A stretch of DNA of 8,665 nucleotides from Flammeovirgaceae bacterium (lineage in GTDB: Bacteria > Bacteroidota > Bacteroidia > Cytophagales > Cyclobacteriaceae). The notes beneath the pieces are model-generated. The model saw only the letters and a list, made by a program, of their open reading frames with translations, searched no databases and was not told the DNA's origin. A program made the translations under genes and the position numbers. The stretch lies in assembly GCA_022616575.1 (NCBI GenBank), contig JAKEEN010000065.1, forward strand, positions 1-8,665. The letters are read 5' to 3'. The number at the start of each line of letters is the position of its first letter. Position 1 is the first letter of the stretch. Of the stretch, positions 1-6,754 are shown in pieces.

Positions 1-1
1 C

Positions 2-160
2 AGACGCAAGACCTTGCGCAACGCTTTAAAAAATTTAACTTTGAGCGAGGGCATTGTGGGCCAGGCTATCTTTGATAAACGTGCCGAGCAATTGTCTGTA
101 GAAGACTTCATCAACCTGACAAAATTAATCGAGACAAGCCGTGCAGCAACTGGAATTTGA
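2..160 (+). CDS. ksgA: 16S rRNA dimethyladenosine transferase (KsgA/RsmA), C-terminal part only
   Basis: This is the last 52 codons of a gene that enters from the left edge; the frame is open from base 2 to a TGA at 158-160. The peptide starts RRKTLRNALKNL and continues with FDKRAEQLSVEDFINL, which is the typical end of the KsgA C-terminal helical domain (the 'RRKTLRN' stretch and the 'R.E.LS..+F..L' stretch). KsgA dimethylates two adjacent adenines in helix 45 of 16S rRNA during 30S assembly, using S-adenosylmethionine. The catalytic domain lies outside the window, so the call rests on this tail and on its neighbour: ksgA followed by mgtE is a pairing I recall from Bacteroidetes genomes. The last 20 bases overlap the mgtE start. 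Confidence 0.85.
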   Translation, partial: RRKTLRNALKNLTLSEGIVGQAIFDKRAEQLSVEDFINLTKLIETSRAATGI

Positions 161-1493
161 GCTGACGAAAGAATTTCGTGACCGCTTTCAGGAAGCGCTT
201 GATCAGCGTGATCAGACTTTTATTGTTGAAGCCCTTGAGCATGTAAAGGCTGCTGATATTTCTGCGCTTTTATATGAATTTAATTCTGAAGAGTCCAAAT
301 ACGTGATGGGCCTGTTGTCTCTTGGAACGCAGGCGGAAATAGTTCGCGATCTTGATTCAGATACCCGCGCCAATTTTTTGAAGATCTACGAGTCGAATGA
401 GATTGCTGGTATCATGAACCAGATGGATTCAGATGATGCAGCGGATATTTTGAACGAATTGCCTATCAAAATACGGGAAGAAGTTCTTTCAATTCTAGAC
501 ATTGAGTTGCGCATTCAGGTTACCGAATTGTTACGCTACGAAGAGAATGTAGCGGGCGGCTTAATGGCGAAAGAATTAATTAAGGTTCGTGTTAACTGGA
601 CGGTAGTTCAATGTGTGGAGGAAATTCGCAAGCAAGCCGAAAATGTTACCAAGTTCTATACGGTTTACGTGGTTGATGAGTTTGACAAATTGTTGGGCAG
701 GGTTTCTTTAAAAGAAATTATGATTGCCGATGCCCGCAAAACTGTGGCTGAAATTTTAGAACAGGACATTGTTTACGTAGGCACTTACCTGGAAGATACT
801 GAAGTAGCCGACATGATGCGCAGGTATGACTTGGAGTCAATTCCGGTGGTTAATGTGCAAGGGCAACTCGTTGGCCGTATCACCATCGATGACATTGTGG
901 ATGTGATTACTGAACAGGCAGAGGAAGAACGTCAGATCATGTCAGGTATCTCTGAAAATGTAGAAGAAGACGACAGCGTTTGGCGTAATACGCGTGCCCG
1001 ATTACCATGGCTTCTTATTGGGATCGGTGGTGGCCTGATCAACGCAAAATTTATGGGCTTGTTTGAAATGGAATTACAACGGGTAACCGCGCTGGCTTTT
1101 TTTGTTCCGCTTATTCAGGCCACCGGTGGTAATGTTGGTATACAATCATCCTCACTTATTGTACAAAGCCTGGCAAACCCCGGTTTTGTGGTTGAGGGTT
1201 TATGGCCTCGGCTTAGCAAAGTTTTTTTGGTAGCCATTATGAACGGTTTTTTTCTTTCCATTCTGGTTTTTGGAGCCAATTACCTTCTGTTTAATGAGCG
1301 ATCTTTATCCCTGATTGTTTCTATTGCCCTGTTTTCAGTTGTCATCTTTGCTTCTTTTATAGGCACGATTACTCCGTTAATATTGAACAAGTTGGGATTC
1401 AATCCTGCGCTTGCTTCCGGGCCTTTTATAACAACTACGAATGACCTTTTGGGGCTTACCCTTTACTTCTTCACAGTGCATCTCTTGTTATAA
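141..1493 (+). CDS. mgtE: Magnesium channel/transporter MgtE
   Basis: This 450-residue inner-membrane protein has the full MgtE layout. Residues 1-135 form the acidic helical N-domain. Residues about 140-258 hold two CBS motifs, including LESIPVVNVQGQLVGRIT at 231-248. Residues about 288-450 are the membrane part with about five hydrophobic helices. Family signatures are visible: PLIQATGGNVGIQSS at 323-337 and NPALASGPFITTTND at 421-435. D435 sits where the pore aspartate that binds Mg2+ in Thermus MgtE is found. In the family, the cytosolic domains sense Mg2+ and close the pore when it is plentiful. The start is a GTG at 141 inside ksgA, chosen because FELTKEF near the N-terminus is usual for the family and the next methionine is at residue 56. 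The 20-base overlap suggests translation coupled to ksgA. No clear terminator follows. Confidence 0.95.
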   Translation: MQQLEFELTKEFRDRFQEALDQRDQTFIVEALEHVKAADISALLYEFNSEESKYVMGLLSLGTQAEIVRDLDSDTRANFLKIYESNEIAGIMNQMDSDDAADILNELPIKIREEVLSILDIELRIQVTELLRYEENVAGGLMAKELIKVRVNWTVVQCVEEIRKQAENVTKFYTVYVVDEFDKLLGRVSLKEIMIADARKTVAEILEQDIVYVGTYLEDTEVADMMRRYDLESIPVVNVQGQLVGRITIDDIVDVITEQAEEERQIMSGISENVEEDDSVWRNTRARLPWLLIGIGGGLINAKFMGLFEMELQRVTALAFFVPLIQATGGNVGIQSSSLIVQSLANPGFVVEGLWPRLSKVFLVAIMNGFFLSILVFGANYLLFNERSLSLIVSIALFSVVIFASFIGTITPLILNKLGFNPALASGPFITTTNDLLGLTLYFFTVHLLL

Positions 1494-1586
1494 TTTTCCG
1501 ATTTACTAAAAATAGTACATGCTATTGCACAAACTTGCTTTTTGGTGTAACTTACTTATCACTGATTTCAGATTTTAATACAATCC

Positions 1587-2432
1587 ATGGGTTTTCTAAA
1601 AAACAGATTGAAAAAACTGAGTGAACTGTTTAACAGTGTTATTGAAAAGCCCATACTGACAGCCACTATAGTTCTTGTTTTGGTTACGATTCTTGTTTTA
1701 GGCCTGAGCCTCCGCTATTATATCAACGAGTTCAGTTCTTTTGTTCCGCAGATTTTAGCCGAAGCACATGGAACCATTTTTGATATTGCGGTGATCGCCA
1801 TTCTTTTATTTTGGTTAAACCAAAACGGTGAAATCAGGCAACGCATCAGAACGTATAAAGATGAGATCGATGACTTCCGCATGTGGGAATCTGAGGAAGC
1901 GGCATTTCGTACGGTGGGTAATATTAAAAGATTAAATCGTCATGGCATTTATGAAATCAACCTGGTTAATTGCCACCTCCCGAAAACAAACCTTAACTAC
2001 GTTAACCTGAATGCTTCGAATCTTAACTCTGCCAATATTTCTCAATCCTCTTTGATTGAATGTAAATTAATAAACGCACGACTAAACCAGACAAACTTTG
2101 AAAATTCAAACCTGAATCAGGCAGAATTAAAAAATGCTTATGCAAGCGGAGCGAATTTTAAAGATGCATTTTTGATTAAAGCACAATTTGAAGGAGCCTT
2201 TCTGATTAAGGCGAATTTTAACAATGCCTATCTCATGGAATCAAATTTGCAAAATGCTTATTTGATGGGCGCTGATTTTGAGAATGCCAGTTTGTATAAA
2301 GCCGACCTTCGTGGTGCCAAAGGGGTAACGGTCGATCAACTTTCGAAAGCAAAAACCCTGTACCTGGCTAAGTTTGACGATGAATTGCTTGAACAAATAA
2401 AAACCAACCTGCCCGAACTGGTAGGAACCTGA
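1587..2432 (+). CDS. Membrane-anchored pentapeptide-repeat protein, function unknown
   Basis: The 281-residue product has three parts. Residues 1-21 are basic. Two hydrophobic segments at about 22-42 and 62-79 should anchor it in the inner membrane. A charged linker (about 80-118, including IDDFRMWESEEAAFR) leads to a long run of A(D/N)LXX-type pentapeptide repeats from about 122 to 245. The tail GVTVDQLSKAKTLYLAKFD resembles the cap after many pentapeptide-repeat domains. Such repeats fold into a right-handed four-sided beta-helix. Some family members mimic DNA or bind gyrase, but most, including membrane-anchored ones, have no known role, so I assign none. The start at ATG 1587 gives a sensible basic N-terminus before the first helix. 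A 93-base gap separates it from mgtE, with no recognisable promoter or terminator. The last codons run into a promoter-like site for greA. Confidence 0.85.
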   Translation: MGFLKNRLKKLSELFNSVIEKPILTATIVLVLVTILVLGLSLRYYINEFSSFVPQILAEAHGTIFDIAVIAILLFWLNQNGEIRQRIRTYKDEIDDFRMWESEEAAFRTVGNIKRLNRHGIYEINLVNCHLPKTNLNYVNLNASNLNSANISQSSLIECKLINARLNQTNFENSNLNQAELKNAYASGANFKDAFLIKAQFEGAFLIKANFNNAYLMESNLQNAYLMGADFENASLYKADLRGAKGVTVDQLSKAKTLYLAKFDDELLEQIKTNLPELVGT

Positions 2433-2433
2433 T

Positions 2434-2464
2434 TTTGAACCTTCTTTAGAAAGACATACATTTG
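2434..2464 (+). promoter_or_regulatory. Bacteroidetes-type promoter for greA
   Basis: TTTG at 2434-2437 (the -33 element) and TACATTTG at 2457-2464 (the -7 element, consensus TAnnTTTG) are separated by 19 bases. This is an exact match to the known Bacteroidetes sigma factor pattern at a normal spacing. Transcription would start near 2469-2472, at the base of the hairpin that follows. The -33 element lies one base after the stop codon of the upstream gene. It is a sequence match only, with no expression data. Confidence 0.6.
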
Positions 2465-2470
2465 TTGCAC

Positions 2471-2505
2471 AACAACGGTCTGGCAACAGGCCGTTGTTTC
2501 TTTTT
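2471..2505 (+). terminator. Rho-independent terminator or attenuator in front of greA
   Basis: The arms AACAACGGTCT (2471-2481) and AGGCCGTTGTT (2488-2498) pair over 11 bases with one G-U, around the six-base loop GGCAAC. They are followed by TCTTTTT. This is a textbook intrinsic terminator shape. It could end the transcript of the pentapeptide-repeat gene. Because a promoter lies just upstream, it would also be the very first element of the greA mRNA and could act as an attenuator there. Confidence 0.75.
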
Positions 2506-2529
2506 AGTATAGATCAATTCAAACAGAGT

Positions 2530-3006
2530 ATGAATAAAAAAATATCATATTATACACGCGAGGGACTCGAGAGGTTGAAGAATGAACTCAGCGAATTGAA
2601 AGGTAAAGGTAGGGCAGAGATAGCACGTCAAATAGCAGATGCGCGCGACAAAGGCGACCTGAGTGAAAATGCGGAATACGATGCAGCCAAAGATGCGCAG
2701 GGACACTTAGAAGCGAAAATTGCTCAACTTGAAGACCTGGTTGGTAATGCGCGTTTGCTCGATGAAAACAATGTTGATATATCGAAGGTTTCTATTCTCT
2801 CTAAAGTTACCATCAAGAACAAAAAGAACGGGGCATCATTTACCTATACCTTGGTGTCTGAAGAAGAAGCTGATTTGAAGTCAGGAAAAATTTCTACCCA
2901 ATCTCCTATAGGCAAAGGCTTGCTGGGAAAGAAAAAAGGAGAGAGTGCACTCATTAAAACCCCGGCAGGCGAAGTTGAATTTGAAGTGATCAATATTGGA
3001 ATTTGA
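2530..3006 (+). CDS. greA: Transcription elongation factor GreA
   Basis: GreA rescues backtracked RNA polymerase by inserting its coiled coil into the secondary channel and stimulating cleavage of the 3' end of the transcript. The 158-residue product has the usual length. Residues 1-75 form the N-terminal coiled coil, with the tip motif GDLSENAEYDAAKD; D43 and E46 match the two acidic tip residues of E. coli GreA (D41, E44). Residues about 80-158 form the FKBP-like C-terminal domain with SPIGKGLLGKKKGE at 125-138. The start is the ATG at 2530. The frame stays open upstream to a TTG at 2494, but that codon lies inside the terminator stem and the extra 12 residues are not GreA-like. The HIT gene begins 27 bases after the stop, so the two are probably co-transcribed. 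Confidence 0.96.
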   Translation: MNKKISYYTREGLERLKNELSELKGKGRAEIARQIADARDKGDLSENAEYDAAKDAQGHLEAKIAQLEDLVGNARLLDENNVDISKVSILSKVTIKNKKNGASFTYTLVSEEEADLKSGKISTQSPIGKGLLGKKKGESALIKTPAGEVEFEVINIGI

Positions 3007-3033
3007 TGTTGAATTTGAAATTTTAAATCGACC

Positions 3034-3426
3034 ATGCCAAGCATCTTTACAAAAATTATTAACCGTGAATTACCCGCGCACATTGTTGCTGAGGATGATA
3101 CGTTTTTGGCATTTCTTGATATTACACCCTTAGTGATGGGGCACACCCTGGTGGTTCCAAAGAAGGAAGTTGATTATCTATTTGATATAGAAGATGAAAC
3201 GCTTGCGGCCATGAATCTTTTTGCAAAAAAAGTAGCCGGAGCAGTACGAAAAGCAATACCGTGTAAACGGATTGGCGTGGCCGTTATCGGGTTAGAAGTA
3301 CCTCATGCACATGTTCATCTGGTGCCGATGAACTCAGCGGATGATCTTAATTTCACAAGGCATAAATTGAGACCTACCCAGGAAGAATTGGCAAAAGTTG
3401 CCGAGAAAATCCGTTCTTCTTTTTAG
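3034..3426 (+). CDS. HIT-family nucleotide hydrolase (HINT-like)
   Basis: The 130-residue protein matches the HIT fold over its whole length. The N-terminus is SIFTKIINRELPAHIVAEDD, followed by LDITPLVMGHTLVVPKK at 28-44 and the histidine triad HAHVHLVP at 91-98 (H91, H93, H95). In this superfamily the middle histidine is the nucleophile that attacks the alpha-phosphate of a nucleotide. HINT-branch members hydrolyse AMP-lysine or aminoacyl-adenylate-like phosphoramidates, but the physiological substrate here is not known. Length and motif fit a HINT-type enzyme rather than GalT or an Fhit-type protein. It follows greA by 27 bases, an arrangement I recall from other Bacteroidetes. Its stop overlaps, tail to tail, the last codon of the kinase relic on the other strand. 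Confidence 0.92.
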   Translation: MPSIFTKIINRELPAHIVAEDDTFLAFLDITPLVMGHTLVVPKKEVDYLFDIEDETLAAMNLFAKKVAGAVRKAIPCKRIGVAVIGLEVPHAHVHLVPMNSADDLNFTRHKLRPTQEELAKVAEKIRSSF

Positions 3427-3957
3427 TGATTAGGAATCGTAATAGTAAAATGAGTTTTATCTCAGCTTGAGAAACTGATTGTACCATTAATTTTTTGGAT
3501 AGCCTCCCGGGCAATATACAAACCTAATCCTGCTCCTTTCGATCGCTCAGTTCCACGGAAAAATTTATCAAAGTTTTGCCCCTTGATATCCGGATCAATG
3601 CCCAACCACTGTCTGTTACGTTTATTTTCACTCCGCTTTCATTTTTTGAAGCAGAAATCTCCACTCGATGTTTTTGACCTATAGACCATGAATTTACTCC
3701 CGTTTTTTTTCAATAATAGCAATCCTTCATCTGTATTTACCAAAACGATTATTGTTTCCAAAATACAACACACCCGATGAGTCCTGAACGACCGCAAAAT
3801 TTTGGGGCCCTTGTCTATAAACCGATGGTAAAATATTTGTAATAAAAGGAGTGCCGGCATTGCGCTGGGCAAGAACCGGAATAATAGAAACGAGCAAGAG
3901 GCTTATCTGAACCAGATCACTAAAGGGGAGTTGAGAAACTAAGTTACACCTTCTCAA
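3423..3957 (-). pseudogene. Relic of a Reg_prop-type sensor histidine kinase (5' and 3' ends only)
   Basis: Read right to left, the first open piece (3957-3727) gives a signal-peptide-like segment, ISLLLVSIIPVLAQR, then GTPFITNILPSVY and PQNFAVVQDSSGVLYFGNN. This is how two-component regulator propeller kinases begin. After a frame change comes NTDEGLLLLKKNGSKF, which resembles the N-box region of a histidine-kinase ATPase domain. A second frame change leads to VEISASKNESGVKINVTDSG (G1 box). A third gives GIDPDIKGQNFDKFFRG and KGAGLGLYIAREAIQKINGTISFSS (F and G2 boxes). A TGA at 3462-3464 then interrupts the end, THFTITIPNH. The near-direct joining implies that most of the propeller, the membrane helix and the HisKA domain have been deleted. 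Intact proteins of this class usually exceed 900 residues. It cannot make a working kinase. The original start is uncertain; TTG at 3957 is only the most upstream candidate. Confidence 0.85.
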
Positions 3958-3959
3958 CT
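3929..3959. repeat. Perfect 9-base inverted repeat between gpsA and the kinase relic
   Basis: AGTTGAGAA (3929-3937) and TTCTCAACT (3951-3959) are exact reverse complements around a 13-base loop. It lies 28 bases beyond the gpsA stop on the - strand, so it could fold at the end of that operon transcript. It lacks a proper T-run, so I do not call it a terminator. It also covers the presumed start of the relic. Confidence 0.5.
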
Positions 3960-3986
3960 AATTTCGGACAACGCACAAAGATGAAT

Positions 3987-5048
3987 CTACAGAAAATCAA
4001 TATCTACATTGAGCGGATAGCGCATCAGATAGCCAAGTGCTTGTTTTGCCGTCAGGTCTTCAAACATAACTTTGTAAAGGGTATTGGTGATGGGAGCCCG
4101 GACCCGATAATGATCGGCACATTTTTTCATAATACGAATGGTATTAATGCCTTCGGCTACTTCGTCCATCCCTTCTAAAATTTCCTTTAGTGATTTGCCC
4201 TGTGCCAGTTGACTGCCAACCTGGAAATTTCGGCTTAATGGACTGTTACATGTGGTGACAAGATCGCCAATGCCTGCTACGCCCAGAAAAGCCTTTGGGC
4301 TGCAACCCATGGCCCGGCCCAGGTGAATCATTTCCACGACACCCCGGCTGATCAATAACCCTTTTGCATTTTCACCAAAGCCCATGCCGCTCAGTGCTCC
4401 CGATGCTATGGCGATAATGTTTTTTAAAACCCCGGCAAGTTCAACTCCGATCAACTCATTATTTCCATACACCTGGAAAGTATCGTTGCGCAGAAGTTTT
4501 TTTCCAAGATTAATCACTTCGTTGAATGGACTTGCTACTACCGTAGCAGCAGGATGTTTAGCGGCTAGTTCTTTCGAAAGATTGGGACCGGCAAGGCAAC
4601 CCACACGTACCACCACGCTCTCTTCCCTCATCACCTCGCTCATGGTCTTAACATTTTTACGGCTGAGCTTCGTAACAGTATCGATGGACTGATCTTTTGG
4701 TAGCGTAATATCCAGCCCTTTGGTTCCATGGATTAAAATATGATAAGGGTGGAGATAAGGTGCCATCTTTCTCATCATCGAACGGAAGTGCAGGGAGGGA
4801 ACAATCGGGAAGATAACGTCACATTGTTGAGCTATGTAACGCATATCATCCGTAGGCGTGATGGCTTTACGCATTTTATGACCGCGGTTTTCCCGCTGGT
4901 CGAGTATTCGCTTTATTACTTTCTCATCGCGTGCATAAAGCAATACCTTTTTATGCTGTGCCAACAGATTAGCCACAGCAGAACCAAAGTTGCCGGCTCC
5001 AATAACCCCAACCGGCTTATCGTCAGATGATGAATTTTTCGAGGTCAT
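3987..5048 (-). CDS. gpsA: NAD(P)H-dependent glycerol-3-phosphate dehydrogenase
   Basis: GpsA reduces dihydroxyacetone phosphate to sn-glycerol-3-phosphate, the backbone of membrane phospholipids, in the cytosol. The 353-residue product spans the whole family. It has a Rossmann nucleotide-binding motif GAGNFG at 17-22, HGTKGLD at 107-113, and GPNLSKELAAKHPAA at 154-168. GVELAGVLKNIIAIASG at 201-217 carries the expected catalytic K209. GVAGIGDLVTTCNSPLSRN at 256-274 carries D262, R273 and N274. These align in order with the active-site K, D, R and N of E. coli GpsA. The start is ATG at 5048; a TTG two codons upstream is also in frame but less likely. The start lies inside the acyltransferase gene, giving a 26-base overlap and probable translational coupling with the enzyme that would use its product. 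Confidence 0.96.
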   Translation of the reverse strand: MTSKNSSSDDKPVGVIGAGNFGSAVANLLAQHKKVLLYARDEKVIKRILDQRENRGHKMRKAITPTDDMRYIAQQCDVIFPIVPSLHFRSMMRKMAPYLHPYHILIHGTKGLDITLPKDQSIDTVTKLSRKNVKTMSEVMREESVVVRVGCLAGPNLSKELAAKHPAATVVASPFNEVINLGKKLLRNDTFQVYGNNELIGVELAGVLKNIIAIASGALSGMGFGENAKGLLISRGVVEMIHLGRAMGCSPKAFLGVAGIGDLVTTCNSPLSRNFQVGSQLAQGKSLKEILEGMDEVAEGINTIRIMKKCADHYRVRAPITNTLYKVMFEDLTAKQALGYLMRYPLNVDIDFL

Positions 5049-6729
5049 AGCCAACCAGCCGGTTGTGATAATAGTACAGGAGATTGAGGTCTTGTGTAAT
5101 GATCTGTCCTTGTTTGTTGCGAAGAAGAGGACGCTTCAAATGAAAAATTCCGACATTTTCAAGACCATGCTTAATTACCAAATCCATTTTGCCTTTCATG
5201 TGTGTTGCCATGCCAATCTTGCTGATCTTTTTCAGTTTCGAGATTTGCTTGCGCAGGCGCTTGCAGGTTTGTTTAAATTCCTCGTAATCAAGATAGAGTT
5301 CTTCTTCTGGTAATCGAAGGAGCCCGAACAAATCAAGTTTCGGATGTTTCTTCTGCCACATTTCAAACGCAACAAATGCAACAAGATGACTTGCAAACAC
5401 ACGGTTGATGCGATGGTACTCTTCTACGATCCGCTGGCTTAGCATTCGCGTGTACTCATCATCGCGCTGATGGTCGGCAGCCAATTCGCCATTTGACCTG
5501 AAGTAATCCCGTGTATCAATAACTCTTCCATTGGCATCCAGGCTCTGCCCTTCTTCATCGACATAATTGCCCATTACGTCAAGCGCTTTGCCAACAGAAA
5601 CAGAAATGTTAGATCCCTTCGAAAAGAATTTAATCATGTATTGAATCATCTGCCAGCTTCCGTACTTGTCTTCTTCCGGGAAATAACGATCCTGACCTTT
5701 TACGCTTAGATAATCATCGATTAGTTCGGGGGCCTCCAAAACAAAATGATAGTTAAGCGTTACCGGTACGATAAAAATTTTCTGAGCGTGTTCAGTGGGA
5801 GGCGTCTCCATGTAGATGGTTCGCTGGGCTTCAACCGTTGTACTCAGTAAACCAAGTTTGAGGGATTTCTCGATCATGCCAGAACGAGAGCGAGTTCCAC
5901 CAGGAAAAAATAAACTGTGTGCTCCTTTGCGAATAGCGATAGTAGAGTACATTTTAAGTACCTCAAGATAAGGCAGATTCTTTTTCCTTCGATCTACCTT
6001 ATACGCACCTAAGCTGTTCATAAAGTATGCGAAGATTTTCATGTTGAAAAGATTCAGCCCGGCACCATAGATAAAAGCTGGCAAGCCCAGTGAATGAATC
6101 ACCCAACCAATTAATATAGAGTCGAGATTGCTGAAGTGAGTGGGTACCATTACAACCGTACCTTTGCGTGCCAGGTTTCTTAGCGCTTTTACTTTTCCGA
6201 CAATCTGAATTTTGTCGCGAAGGGTGTACTTATTACGAAAAAACGCCCCGAATTTTTTTACACGGGCTCCGTTAAGCAGCCGTCCAAACCAGAACTTCAC
6301 CAATTCGCGTGTGAACCGGTACGAACTGGGCTTAAAGTTGCCTGCAATTTCATCGGCATACCGATCGACAATTGAAGTTAAGATACTATCAATATGCTTG
6401 TCAACCTCTTCACTCGGTTTTGATGTAAGTGCAACAAGTTCTTCTTTTATTTTGGCCCAAAACTTTGATTCATCGGGCGGGTCTACACGCCAGCGATTTC
6501 GCTTCATCCGTTGCTGCTCTCTGTAAACAGTTGCCTCTAGCTCGTCAAGAAGCTGCTTGCGTGTTGGGCGGAGTTGCTTAATGCGGTAAAATGATTTTTG
6601 GGCTACTTCATCCAGAAATTCTTTTCTGTTTTTGCTCAACCGGTACACCGGCCAGTCGGGTATGCCCTGAAGAATGGGCTTATAACGTTTATTCTTATTT
6701 TTCTTTTCAAGTACTTCCACAAGCCGCAA
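5023..6729 (-). CDS. Glycerolipid acyltransferase of the PlsB/PlsC (LPLAT) superfamily, probably glycerol-3-phosphate acyltransferase
   Basis: The 568-residue protein has the four acyltransferase motifs in order. Motif I is HFSNLD at 198-203 (the catalytic HX4D), motif II GAYKVDRR at 241-248, motif III FFPGGTRSRSG at 274-284 and motif IV VPVTLNY at 321-327. The long flanks, with about 190 residues before and 240 after the core, resemble PlsB-type glycerol-3-phosphate acyltransferases more than the roughly 250-residue PlsC enzymes. It is still much shorter than E. coli PlsB, at about 800 residues. I infer that it transfers a fatty acyl chain to glycerol-3-phosphate at the membrane; direct overlap with gpsA, which makes that substrate, supports this. 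A role on lysophosphatidate or another acceptor is possible. The N-terminus is basic. The start may be TTG 6729 or GTG 6720; no ATG is available nearby. Confidence 0.85.
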   Translation of the reverse strand: MRLVEVLEKKNKNKRYKPILQGIPDWPVYRLSKNRKEFLDEVAQKSFYRIKQLRPTRKQLLDELEATVYREQQRMKRNRWRVDPPDESKFWAKIKEELVALTSKPSEEVDKHIDSILTSIVDRYADEIAGNFKPSSYRFTRELVKFWFGRLLNGARVKKFGAFFRNKYTLRDKIQIVGKVKALRNLARKGTVVMVPTHFSNLDSILIGWVIHSLGLPAFIYGAGLNLFNMKIFAYFMNSLGAYKVDRRKKNLPYLEVLKMYSTIAIRKGAHSLFFPGGTRSRSGMIEKSLKLGLLSTTVEAQRTIYMETPPTEHAQKIFIVPVTLNYHFVLEAPELIDDYLSVKGQDRYFPEEDKYGSWQMIQYMIKFFSKGSNISVSVGKALDVMGNYVDEEGQSLDANGRVIDTRDYFRSNGELAADHQRDDEYTRMLSQRIVEEYHRINRVFASHLVAFVAFEMWQKKHPKLDLFGLLRLPEEELYLDYEEFKQTCKRLRKQISKLKKISKIGMATHMKGKMDLVIKHGLENVGIFHLKRPLLRNKQGQIITQDLNLLYYYHNRLVGYDLEKFII

Positions 6730-6754
6730 AATAGCACATTTCTGGCTAGCAGAA

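Noticed and set aside
1501..1586. Promoter for the pentapeptide-repeat gene
   Set aside because: A TTTG at 1541-1544 is present, but no TAnnTTTG-like element lies at the required distance.
2494..2529. Longer GreA start at a TTG
   Set aside because: The TTG lies in the terminator stem and the extra residues (MFLFSIDQFKQS) do not look like GreA; the ATG at 2530 gives the usual N-terminus and length.
2974..3019. A 12-base direct repeat GTTGAATTTGAA at the end of greA and just after it
   Set aside because: It is a short AT-rich repeat, one copy of which codes for conserved-looking GreA sequence; there are no further copies and no sign of a mobile element.
3727..3957. The N-terminal kinase fragment as an intact small secreted protein
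   Set aside because: It ends abruptly within the first propeller residues, and the remaining sequence reads as the C-terminal part of a kinase; a decayed gene explains all of it.
4384..4692. Open frames on the + strand across gpsA (also 4740-5030 and 3981-4178)
   Set aside because: They are antisense to a gene with clear catalytic motifs, and their peptides have no recognisable composition or family.
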